Part shown: piece by piece, positions 5,890 through 12,150 of the stretch | Layout of the letters: every line of letters begins with the position of its first letter | Numbering within the stretch: the stretch's first letter is position 1 | Source: CAYGZC01 sp964354225 | GTDB lineage: Bacteria; Bacteroidota; Ignavibacteria; UBA10030; SZUA-254 | DNA length: 12,150 nt | NCBI GenBank assembly: GCA_964354225.1 | Contig: CAYGZC010000059.1 | Span: forward strand, 1-12,150 | Direction of reading: 5' to 3' | Notes under the pieces: model-generated | Told to the model about the DNA's origin: nothing | The model's database searches: none | What the model saw: the letters and a program-made list of their open reading frames with translations, nothing else | Made by a program: the position numbers and the translations under genes

Positions 5890-7380
5890 ATGGATAGCAC
5901 ACAAACTACATCATCCCCCGATTTGAGCCATCGGGACTTTAAACGCGAGCTTGGTTTATTCGACTCGACAATGATCGTCATCGGTTCGATGATCGGTTCA
6001 GGTATCTTTATCGTAAGTGCTGATATCGCCAGAACTGTCGGTTCACCGGGTTATTTGATACTCGTATGGCTTATAACCGGCATTGTTACAATTGTCGCGG
6101 CATTAAGTTATGGCGAGCTTGCTGGGATGATGCCTCATGCCGGTGGACAGTATGTTTATCTACGCGAAGCTTATAATCCCTTGATTGGATTCCTTTATGG
6201 CTGGACACTTTTTCTCGTCATCCAAACCGGAACGATTGCGGCAGTGGCGGTTGCTTTTGCAAAATTCACAGGTGTTCTTATTCCGTGGTTCAGTGAAACA
6301 CATATCTTATTCGCTCTCTTCGGTCTGAAGATCTCCGCCGCACAAATCCTGGCAATATTCAGTATTCTCCTTCTTACTTTTGTGAATATCGGTGGTTTGC
6401 GTGAAGGGAAGTTTGTTCAAAATATTTTCACAGCTACAAAAACTCTCGCTCTCTTTGGCTTAATTCTTTTAGGGATTTTCATCGGAAAAAACTCGCAAGC
6501 TATCGCTGCAAACTTCTCGAATTTCTGGAGCGCGAGCTGGACGCATGTTGTCGATGGGAAAATTATTTCATTCGAATCGCTCTCCGGCATCGCAATCCTT
6601 GGAGCGATTGGTGCGGCAATGGTCGGCTCACTTTTCGCAAGTGATGCCTGGAATAATATCACCTTCACTGCAGGTGAAGTGATCAATCCCAAAAGGAATA
6701 TTCCGTTAAGTCTTGTACTGGGGACGGGAATCGTTACATTTCTATACATCGCTGCAAATTTTTCTTACATTCTTGTTCTTCCACTGACCGGTAATCCTGA
6801 TGGTGCTACAGTTGCTGACCGAGGAATTCAATTTGCCACAAGCGACCGTGTTGGTATAGCAACCGCTTCGATCATCTTCGGAGAAACCGCTGCTATTATC
6901 ATGGCAATTTTAATTATGATCTCCACTTTCGGCTGCAACAACGGATTGATACTCGCCGGTGCGCGGGTATACTATGCGATGGCAAAGGATAATCTTTTCT
7001 TCAAGAAAATCGGAACACTTAACAAAAATTCCGTTCCCGGTGTTGCCCTCGTTATCCAGGGAATCTGGGCAAGCTTGCTCTGTCTTTCCGGAACGTACGG
7101 CGATTTACTTGATTACGTGATGTTCGCCGTGATTATTTTTTACATACTCACCATAATAGGTCTTTTTATTCTCCGCAAGAAAAGACCGAACGCCGAGCGC
7201 CCTTACAAAGCTTTTGGATATCCCATTATTCCCGCACTTTATATTTTGGTCGCTACAGCCATTGCTGTTGACCTTTTAATATTCAAATCATATACCTGGT
7301 ATGGTTTCCTCATCGTCCTAACCGGTGTACCGATTTATTTTCTCTGGAGAAAATATTCCGTGGGAGAAAACCATCAATAG
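5890..7380 (+). CDS. APC-family amino-acid permease
   Basis: A 496-residue integral membrane permease of the amino acid-polyamine-organocation family with about 12 spans. The first span has the diagnostic IGSMIGSGIF (residues 31-40), whose unwound GSG segment binds the amino group and carboxylate of the substrate. The consensus stretch LSYGELAGMMPHAGGQYVYL (72-91) follows, and the last quarter has the common RPYKAFGYPIIP (about 440-451). The N-terminal 20 residues are polar and cytoplasmic. Sequence alone does not separate amino-acid uptake from an exchanger. It starts 5 nt after the MetS-like gene and lacks an obvious SD apart from purines inside that gene's end, so translation is probably coupled. 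It is the second of three different amino-acid transporters in this operon. Confidence 0.92.
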   Translation: MDSTQTTSSPDLSHRDFKRELGLFDSTMIVIGSMIGSGIFIVSADIARTVGSPGYLILVWLITGIVTIVAALSYGELAGMMPHAGGQYVYLREAYNPLIGFLYGWTLFLVIQTGTIAAVAVAFAKFTGVLIPWFSETHILFALFGLKISAAQILAIFSILLLTFVNIGGLREGKFVQNIFTATKTLALFGLILLGIFIGKNSQAIAANFSNFWSASWTHVVDGKIISFESLSGIAILGAIGAAMVGSLFASDAWNNITFTAGEVINPKRNIPLSLVLGTGIVTFLYIAANFSYILVLPLTGNPDGATVADRGIQFATSDRVGIATASIIFGETAAIIMAILIMISTFGCNNGLILAGARVYYAMAKDNLFFKKIGTLNKNSVPGVALVIQGIWASLLCLSGTYGDLLDYVMFAVIIFYILTIIGLFILRKKRPNAERPYKAFGYPIIPALYILVATAIAVDLLIFKSYTWYGFLIVLTGVPIYFLWRKYSVGENHQ

Positions 7381-7401
7381 CTCAATTGAACTTTCGTCAC
7401 A

Positions 7402-8619
7402 ATGAAACTCCTTAAGCCAACACTTACGCAATGGATTTTTATTGGGATGGGCATCGGTCTGTTAGTCGGCTGGATTTTCCCAGATGCCGGAACATCACTT
7501 CGTCCTTTAAGTATTATTTTCCTTCGTCTCATTAAATCCATTATCGCACCGCTAATCTTTGCCACACTCGTTGTTGGTATTGCCGGTCATGGAAACCTTA
7601 AACAGGTTGGCAGGATGGGACTTAAATCAATTATATATTTTGAGATTGTTACAACTCTCGCTTTACTAATCGGATTGGCTGCAGTTAATCTAACACAGCC
7701 CGGTGTTGGCGTTCAGCTCCAAATGGATCCACAAGCATCAGACATCATCGCGAAAAAACAGTCCATCATCGATGTCATCACTCACATCGTACCGCAAAGT
7801 TTCTTTCAGGCAGCGGCAGAAGGCGAGGTTCTTCAGATTGTTGTATTCGCAATCATATTTAGCTTTGCACTCGCTATCGTTCCTCAAGAGAAACGCACAA
7901 CGATCCTCTCGTTTTGCGAGGCACTTGCCGAAACCATGTTTAAATTCACCGGAATTGTTATGCGATATGCGCCTATCGGTGTTGGTGCGGCAATTGCCGT
8001 TACTGTTGGACATAAAGGAATTGGTGTACTACAAAATCTCGGGATGTTAATCCTCACTATGTACGGTGCACTGACGGTATTCATTATCGTCGTGCTTGGA
8101 TCGGTTGCGCTTATAGCGAGGATTCCTTTAAAAAAATTCTTCATCGCCGTAAAAGAACCAGCGCTGATTGCTTTCTCCACTACAAGTTCTGAAGCAGCAC
8201 TTCCGAAGGCGATGGAACAGATGGAAACATTCGGTGTCCCACGCCGGATAGTTTCCTTCGTTATTCCAACCGGCTACAGTTTCAACCTCGATGGCTCAAC
8301 GTTATACCTTTCTTTGGCAGCAATTTTTGTTGCGCAGGCGGCTGGGATTCAGTTAACAATCGGTCAACAAATATTGATGATGCTTACAATCATGTTGACG
8401 AGTAAGGGTGTAGCCGGAGTACCTCGCGCATCGCTTGTGATTCTTGCTGGAACATTAAGCACATTTGGATTGCCGTTGGAAGGTGTTGCAGTTATCTTAG
8501 GTGTGGATGAAATTATGGATATGGGAAGAACGGCTGTAAACGTGGTCGGAAATTGCCTCGCAAGCGTGGTCATCGCACGGTGGGAAGGTGAATTCAAACC
8601 TAACGTGACAACTATGTGA
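7402..8619 (+). CDS. Dicarboxylate/amino acid:cation symporter (DAACS family)
   Basis: A 405-residue GltPh-fold elevator transporter for glutamate, aspartate, neutral amino acids or C4-dicarboxylates, driven by Na+ or H+. Hairpin 1 carries STTSSEAALP (259-268); TM7 carries the NLDGST motif (295-300), the counterpart of NMDGT; hairpin 2 carries TSKGVAGVP (333-341); TM8 carries MDMGRTAVNVVGN (372-384). R376 corresponds to GltPh R397, which pairs with the substrate side-chain carboxylate, favouring an acidic substrate. N384 replaces GltPh D405, a ligand of one Na+; DctA-type H+-coupled carriers also have Asn here, so the coupling ion cannot be assigned. The extracellular loop around residues 98-130 is long and polar. 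It starts 21 nt after the permease with no clear SD and ends 10 nt before uppP. Confidence 0.92.
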   Translation: MKLLKPTLTQWIFIGMGIGLLVGWIFPDAGTSLRPLSIIFLRLIKSIIAPLIFATLVVGIAGHGNLKQVGRMGLKSIIYFEIVTTLALLIGLAAVNLTQPGVGVQLQMDPQASDIIAKKQSIIDVITHIVPQSFFQAAAEGEVLQIVVFAIIFSFALAIVPQEKRTTILSFCEALAETMFKFTGIVMRYAPIGVGAAIAVTVGHKGIGVLQNLGMLILTMYGALTVFIIVVLGSVALIARIPLKKFFIAVKEPALIAFSTTSSEAALPKAMEQMETFGVPRRIVSFVIPTGYSFNLDGSTLYLSLAAIFVAQAAGIQLTIGQQILMMLTIMLTSKGVAGVPRASLVILAGTLSTFGLPLEGVAVILGVDEIMDMGRTAVNVVGNCLASVVIARWEGEFKPNVTTM

Positions 8620-8629
8620 CGCAGAAATC

Positions 8630-9475
8630 ATGAATATTTTCTATGCGATCATCTTAGGAATCATTCAAGGCATCACAGAATTCCTTCCCATCAGCAGCAC
8701 CGCTCATTTGACACTTGCAGGAAAAATTTTGGGTTTGGTCGAAATGACCGACCCCGAAGATTGGACCGCTTTTATCGCAATCATGCAGTTAGGAACCGCT
8801 GCCGCTATTATGACTTATTTCTTCAAAGATTATGTGCAGATCGGTAGAAGTTTATTAAACGACCTACAGAAGAAAAATTCAATTGGAGAAAGAGAATGGA
8901 GTAATAATAGTCGATTAGCGATGAAGATAATCCTCGGTACGTTGCCTGTCGCAGTTATTGGATGGTTATTCAAAGACTTAATCGAGGGAACATTCACAAA
9001 AGAAATCAGCACGATAGCAACAAGTTTGATTGCTCTTGCATTTCTTCTCTACTGGGCTGAAAAGGTTGGAAAGCGCACGCGCTCGGAAGAACAAACCACA
9101 TGGTTAGATGCATTAATCGTGGGCTTCGCACAAGCTATTGCACTTGTTCCCGGTTCATCCCGCTCTGGCACAACAATCACCGCCGGACTTTTTCTTGGCT
9201 TGGACCGTGAAACCGCAGCACGTTTCTCATTTCATTTAAGCATTCCCGCTGTACTCGCAAGTGGATTTTTCGAAATGTACCATGCCCGTCATCATATTGG
9301 GGACATGGGGATTTTATCACTTATCGTTGCCGCTGTAACTTCGGGAATAGTTGGCTATCTCTCAATTTCATTTCTACTCAAGTATTTGCACAAACACACC
9401 ACACAACTATTTATTGTTTACCGAATTATTCTTGGTATGTTGTTGTGGATTTTCTTATTCTTTAAAGTCATATAA
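8630..9475 (+). CDS. uppP: Undecaprenyl-diphosphatase UppP (BacA)
   Basis: An integral membrane phosphatase that turns undecaprenyl diphosphate into the monophosphate, resupplying the lipid carrier for peptidoglycan and other envelope polymers; overproduction of the family gives bacitracin resistance. The 281-residue protein has both signature regions: QGITEFLPISSTAH (residues 13-26), with the (E/Q)xxxE pair Q13-E17, S23 and H26, and PGSSRSGTT (174-182), with catalytic R178. The segment between, LDRETAARFSFHLSIPAVLA (191-210), is also typical. Length is normal. The ATG lies 10 nt after the DAACS stop; no strong SD is visible. It is the last gene of the operon. Its link to amino-acid transporters is not functional in any obvious way and may simply reflect shared transcription. 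Confidence 0.96.
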   Translation: MNIFYAIILGIIQGITEFLPISSTAHLTLAGKILGLVEMTDPEDWTAFIAIMQLGTAAAIMTYFFKDYVQIGRSLLNDLQKKNSIGEREWSNNSRLAMKIILGTLPVAVIGWLFKDLIEGTFTKEISTIATSLIALAFLLYWAEKVGKRTRSEEQTTWLDALIVGFAQAIALVPGSSRSGTTITAGLFLGLDRETAARFSFHLSIPAVLASGFFEMYHARHHIGDMGILSLIVAAVTSGIVGYLSISFLLKYLHKHTTQLFIVYRIILGMLLWIFLFFKVI

Positions 9476-9497
9476 AACTGATCTTACACAGGGATGT

Positions 9498-9512
9498 GGC
9501 GTGTTCTACGCC
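9498..9512. repeat. Short inverted repeat between convergent genes
   Basis: GGCGT (9498-9502) and ACGCC (9508-9512) can form a 5-bp hairpin with a GTTCT loop, extendable by two G-U pairs. It sits between the stops of uppP and the - strand HEPN-like gene, where a terminator might be expected, but the stem is short and no U-tract follows on either strand. The call as a weak terminator is tentative. Confidence 0.2.
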
Positions 9513-9521
9513 GTTGCGCTA

Positions 9522-10937
9522 TCAGCTATGTGAACTTAACCATTGTCTCTCGTGCTCGATCGGTGCGTTTCTGAAGTTTGACCAACCGAGCATGGAAAGT
9601 AAAAGTCTTTCGACTAAAGCCTGAAGACGATGTAATTCCTTAAAAAGACGATCATAGTCAATATCAGCGGACGAATGAAAAAGATTATCCCTTGTTCTTA
9701 TCAGAGTGAAATCGCTTCCTGGTGGATACAAATCTGACCATGTGACCTTATACTTTGTAAATGCGGTATCCAATACAGTACGTAATGAAGGACGGTTAAG
9801 TTCTGGAAGTTTTCGATGAACGTTCTCAGCAGTAGGGTTCCTAACTATCTGCTGGATTACGTCAGATAGTTTGGCGTGAAGGTGTTTGAAATCATTATTG
9901 GAGAGATTTTTCTGTAATCCATTCTCGATTGCAAATAGGTCCTTAATTCGCTCAAGGGCAAGAAAAAAAATAGAGAACTGTTCTTCCATATAAGTTGCTT
10001 CAGTTCCAGAAACGCAGTAAACAAGTGGCATTTTCAGGTCGATATGCGTGTCCCTAAGCCTCCTGAGATTAGTGAACGCAACTTTTAAGAATTCTCTAGC
10101 TTGATGAAATGGAACAACCGATTCGTCAAGTTCAATTTCGTGGGATGAACACTTTCGAGCATGGCGTACATGTGTCAGTAATAGTTCGCTCGTGTGAAGC
10201 TCGTACCTATACCAACTAACCCACCGCCGGGATAAGAATGAGACTAGAAGAATGAGGTCTTCAGCAACGGCGGTCGCGGATTTGATGAACTCTTGATTGG
10301 ATAAAGCACTGATTGGTGAAAGTGTCTTGAAATTCAAAACCAAGACCTTAGTTTTGAGACGGAAAGATTCAGGCGGGGGAGTCTCGTCATAAAAGTACCA
10401 TGGTCTAACCTCGATCTCAAAGGGAAATTTTTCATTCAATTCAATCAGGGAGTTTTTGGCTTCGACCTTCTCCTCGCCCGTAAATGACTTCTCACCAATC
10501 TCATAAACAGTCCACAGCGTTCTTGGGCCAGATAAAAAGAAGGAAAGGTGACGTTCATTAAAGTCGGTTTGTTGCAGTTTCACTTCAATAGTGAGGTCGA
10601 GAAAACGCAAGTCAGCCACTTTGTATGACATTTCCGATCCGTAGAACTGATTATTTCTAATCGTCCCCCTTACAACACTCTCACTCGAAATTCTTGTATC
10701 CCAATCTTGTATTTCTTCAGAGTGCATTCGAAGAGTCGAACCCGAAATATTGTAAACCTTCGAAAGCACCTTGAAAGTATCAGTAGTTCCAAGAATGGCG
10801 CCAGAAATATCCCCATCCTTAATCTGTGGATATTGGAGAACAATATGAAGACCGTCTGCAGAAATATCACCTTGCTGTAGTGAACCAACAAACTCAAGTC
10901 GTTTAACAAATGGTTGTTTTGGGAAAATCTCTTCCAT
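9522..10937 (-). CDS. HEPN-domain protein resembling ApeA-type anti-phage proteins
   Basis: A 471-residue soluble protein without signal peptide or membrane spans. Roughly residues 1-205 are rich in predicted beta strands (GSLQQGDISADGLHIVLQYP and similar), with the 'short G-x-L / I-x-G' look of the ApeA N-terminal domain. Residues about 215-450 are helical. Near the end lies IRTRDNLFHSS, containing R416-x4-H421 (also R414-x6-H421), the HEPN ribonuclease signature, preceded by an acidic helix YMEEQFSIFFLALERI (about 317-332) typical of such HEPN domains. By analogy it would cut RNA when triggered, for example by phage, and halt growth; this is inference. The ATG at 10937 is preferred over the in-frame TTG at 10940. 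No SD is clear. The gene stands alone, convergent with uppP, between housekeeping operons, as expected of an acquired defence gene. A non-defence HEPN role is possible. Confidence 0.68.
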   Translation of the reverse strand: MEEIFPKQPFVKRLEFVGSLQQGDISADGLHIVLQYPQIKDGDISGAILGTTDTFKVLSKVYNISGSTLRMHSEEIQDWDTRISSESVVRGTIRNNQFYGSEMSYKVADLRFLDLTIEVKLQQTDFNERHLSFFLSGPRTLWTVYEIGEKSFTGEEKVEAKNSLIELNEKFPFEIEVRPWYFYDETPPPESFRLKTKVLVLNFKTLSPISALSNQEFIKSATAVAEDLILLVSFLSRRWVSWYRYELHTSELLLTHVRHARKCSSHEIELDESVVPFHQAREFLKVAFTNLRRLRDTHIDLKMPLVYCVSGTEATYMEEQFSIFFLALERIKDLFAIENGLQKNLSNNDFKHLHAKLSDVIQQIVRNPTAENVHRKLPELNRPSLRTVLDTAFTKYKVTWSDLYPPGSDFTLIRTRDNLFHSSADIDYDRLFKELHRLQALVERLLLSMLGWSNFRNAPIEHERQWLSSHS

Positions 10938-11004
10938 CAAATCTGTTCAGTTATATAGAAGAATCCTCAAGCAGAATAGCATATATTAAGTACACATTTC
11001 GTTT

Positions 11005-11032
11005 ATATTACTAATAGAGCATAAAAACACAA
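11005..11032 (-). promoter_or_regulatory. Candidate promoter of the HEPN-like gene
   Basis: On the - strand, TTGTGT (11027-11032) and TAATAT (11005-11010) are separated by 16 nt and lie about 70 nt upstream of the ATG at 10937. The region is very A+T-rich, so chance matches are likely. The -35 part overlaps one arm of an inverted repeat, which could serve as an operator. Confidence 0.25.
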
Positions 11033-11043
11033 TGCGTTTTTAT
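11021..11043. repeat. AT-rich perfect inverted repeat upstream of the HEPN-like gene
   Basis: ATAAAAAC (11021-11028) and GTTTTTAT (11036-11043) are perfect inverted copies separated by 7 nt (ACAATGC). The site lies about 85-105 nt upstream of the HEPN-like gene start and overlaps the proposed -35 box. It could bind a dimeric regulator, or form a weak hairpin; no regulator gene is adjacent. Confidence 0.35.
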
Positions 11044-11112
11044 TTCCTCTAATATTATACAGTTCAAAGGTAAATATTTTGAAATTCAGTTACAAACCTC
11101 CAATAAGATCCA

Positions 11113-11156
11113 AAATAAAAACTAAAAATCCTGAGCCTTAATCAGGTTCAGGATTT
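11113..11156 (-). terminator. Rho-independent terminator of the sigma/anti-sigma operon
   Basis: On the - strand, AAATCCTGA (pairing bases 11148-11156) and TCAGGATTT (11126-11134) form a perfect 9-bp stem around a 13-nt loop, which itself can form a small CCT/AGG stem. A T-rich run (TTAGTTTTTATTTT) follows at once, the usual form of an intrinsic terminator. It lies about 186 nt beyond the anti-sigma stop and isolates the HEPN-like gene from upstream transcription. The + strand lacks an equivalent U-tract. Confidence 0.75.
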
Positions 11157-11341
11157 CTCTAACCACTGTGAGTTATTTCTGAGGTTTTAACCTTCATTTA
11201 GATTATAGACATTCCTTTCCAAAAAATCAATAGAAAATAACCGTACTTACCTGATTTATCCAATATCTTTTAGCGTCTCTTATCATGGACTATGCTGGAA
11301 TTATACGCCAAAATTCCTGCTTTTCGGAAAAAACTGTGGTA

Positions 11342-11896
11342 TCACACCCTTTTTTTAAACATTGGAATGAAGACAAACTTATCCAGCAGCGCAACGATGA
11401 TGAACAGAACAGCAAGGAAAACGGTTAAACCGTAACTGCTCTTTGCGTAGAGAAACGGAAATAAATTTTTCAGCCATCCATTAAAAGCAGAAACACCTGT
11501 TGATATTTCGGTGGCAACCGAGTTGTAAGCCGATTGTGTTGCAGTGATGGATTCACCGACTCCGAAACCTTCCAACATACCGGTAAACTTCAATACACCA
11601 TAAACGATACCGATAACGATAAAGAGTCCGAGAAGTGGTGCGAGATTTTTAAAGATCGACCACACAAATGACGGTGAATCTTGAATCTTCAATCGCTTCA
11701 TCACACGCTGTGTAAAGTTAGGACCAACTCTCTCAAGTGGAATATTTTTCAGTGATGATTCAAAGAGACGTAGTGCCTTCATCTTCCCACCGCACTCATC
11801 GCATGTTTGAAGATGAAGATCGATTTCATTTCGACGTTGTGGATCTATTAAGCCGTCCACATATTCCTGATGCTGGTCTAATGTTAGATGTTTCAT
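11342..11896 (-). CDS. Membrane anti-sigma factor with zinc-finger domain (zf-HC2 type)
   Basis: A 184-residue protein whose N-terminal cytoplasmic part has the anti-sigma zinc motif H-x3-C-x2-C (H28, C32, C35 in HLQTCDEC), preceded by the typical opening of such proteins (LTLDQHQEYVDGLIDP). It should hold the partner ECF sigma factor inactive until a signal arrives. Two hydrophobic segments lie at about 83-105 and 155-175, so both ends would be cytoplasmic with some 50 residues (GVGESITATQSAYNSVATEI and beyond) outside the membrane as the possible sensing part; a single-span anti-sigma is more usual. Its ATG overlaps the sigma stop in ATGA, and GAGAGAG lies just upstream, so the two are translationally coupled and likely made in fixed ratio. 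The signal sensed cannot be read from the sequence. Confidence 0.88.
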   Translation of the reverse strand: MKHLTLDQHQEYVDGLIDPQRRNEIDLHLQTCDECGGKMKALRLFESSLKNIPLERVGPNFTQRVMKRLKIQDSPSFVWSIFKNLAPLLGLFIVIGIVYGVLKFTGMLEGFGVGESITATQSAYNSVATEISTGVSAFNGWLKNLFPFLYAKSSYGLTVFLAVLFIIVALLDKFVFIPMFKKRV

Positions 11897-12150
11897 ACGA
11901 CTCTCTCAAGTTGTCCGCCTTCGGCGGATTGTAATAATTGCTGCAGTATCGCACGGGCACGGAAGAGATGCGTTTTAATCGTTCCGATGGGTAGCTGGGT
12001 AACGTCTGCAATTTCTTCATGCGATAAATCCTGAAGGTAAAAAAGTGAAAGTATGGTTTGGTATTTTTCAGGAAGCGCTTCCATAGTTTTTTTCACAAAC
12101 TCGACCATATCATTCGTTTCATATTCATTAAAATCAGATGTCGTAAAAGC
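11893..12150 (-). CDS. ECF-type RNA polymerase sigma factor, C-terminal part
   Basis: Partial: the frame stays open to the window edge, so regions 2 and the start lie beyond 12150. The 85 visible codons hold region 4: ALPEKYQTILSLFYLQDLSH, then the helix-turn-helix EEIADVTQLPIGTIKTHLFR and ARAILQQLL, which recognises the -35 element. The LPIGTIKTHLFRAR form is characteristic of sigma70-family ECF factors (RpoE/SigW-like). An internal ATG at 12108 is not the true start, because conserved sequence and open frame continue upstream. The stop overlaps the anti-sigma ATG (ATGA). Such pairs are often self-activating; the promoter is outside the window. Confidence 0.93.
   Translation of the reverse strand, partial: AFTTSDFNEYETNDMVEFVKKTMEALPEKYQTILSLFYLQDLSHEEIADVTQLPIGTIKTHLFRARAILQQLLQSAEGGQLERVV
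11914..11928. repeat. Perfect hairpin near the end of the sigma gene
   Basis: TCCGCC (11914-11919) and GGCGGA (11923-11928) form a 6-bp G+C-rich stem with a 3-nt loop, inside the last codons of the sigma gene and about 18 nt before the anti-sigma start. It is close to the anti-sigma ribosome binding site (GAGAGAG) and could tune translation of that gene, but could also be a chance result of the coded residues AEGG. Confidence 0.35.

Larger units (their letters stand above)
10941..11341. other. 401-base intergenic region
   Basis: The only gene-free stretch above 300 bases. From left to right it holds the candidate promoter and inverted repeat of the HEPN-like gene (11005-11043), then the - strand terminator (about 11113-11156), then about 185 bases of 3' flank of the anti-sigma gene. 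In that last part, GGAATT (11297-11302) and AATTCC (11312-11317) are inverted 6-base copies around a TATAAT-like - strand sequence. I found no convincing gene, tRNA or repeat array here. Confidence 0.6.

Noticed and set aside
7703..8180. Open frames on both strands inside the DAACS symporter gene
   Set aside because: The symporter frame carries all family motifs; the others are out-of-frame readings without family resemblance.
10670..10909. Overlapping - strand open frame of 79 codons within the HEPN-like gene
   Set aside because: It is in another frame of the same strand, has no SD and its product looks like random hydrophobic sequence.
11233..11289. A 19-codon - strand frame starting ATGATAAGAGACGC in the intergenic region
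   Set aside because: Very short, no SD, no similarity to a known leader or toxin peptide.
10941..11341. Possible CRISPR, tRNA or toxin-antitoxin locus next to the HEPN-like gene
   Set aside because: No direct repeats, cloverleaf or partner gene (for example an MNT nucleotidyltransferase antitoxin) can be seen.
11737..11934. Frame opposite the sigma/anti-sigma junction
   Set aside because: Antisense to two well-recognised coupled genes, with no recognisable product.

Overview
The window is a bacterial chromosome segment of moderate to low G+C. Genes are dense, many gaps are under 25 nt, and Shine-Dalgarno (SD) sequences are weak or missing before several clear genes. Gene content (recA-recX, a DnaQ-like exonuclease fused to a WYL-like domain, LeuT-type transporter, stand-alone bioY) and style would fit the Bacteroidota/Chlorobiota/Ignavibacteriota group. 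That placement is an inference; no rRNA or tRNA is present to settle it. I see no insertion sequence, CRISPR array, rRNA or tRNA.

Region 1 (1-2490, + strand) is a DNA-maintenance block. It holds the 3' end of recA, then recX, a PolB-related DEDD 3'-5' exonuclease one base after recX, and a DnaQ-like DEDDh exonuclease with a C-terminal WYL-like module. A 12-bp interrupted hairpin follows the last stop codon.

Region 2 (2507-4005, - strand) is a two-gene unit: an alpha/beta hydrolase followed 8 nt later by bioY, the substrate-binding subunit of a biotin ECF transporter. A good sigma70-like promoter lies immediately before the internal ATG at 3930 of the hydrolase, suggesting a leaderless message.

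Region 3 (4088-9475, + strand) is a five-gene transport/envelope operon: a LeuT-like Na+:amino-acid symporter, a 48-residue MetS-like small membrane protein, an APC-family permease, a dicarboxylate/amino-acid:cation symporter (DAACS), and undecaprenyl-diphosphatase UppP. Three unrelated amino-acid transporter folds lie side by side, suggesting a peptide- or amino-acid-using lifestyle.

Region 4 (9522-11341) holds one isolated - strand gene for a 471-residue protein with a beta-rich N-terminal half and a helical C-terminal half carrying a HEPN-type R-x4-H motif, resembling ApeA-type anti-phage HEPN proteins. It is the best candidate for an accessory defence gene. A 401-base gap upstream of it contains a candidate promoter, an AT-rich inverted repeat and a convincing - strand terminator.

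Region 5 (11342-12150, - strand) is an ECF sigma factor (5' end outside the window) coupled by an ATGA overlap to its zinc-finger anti-sigma factor, which has two membrane spans.
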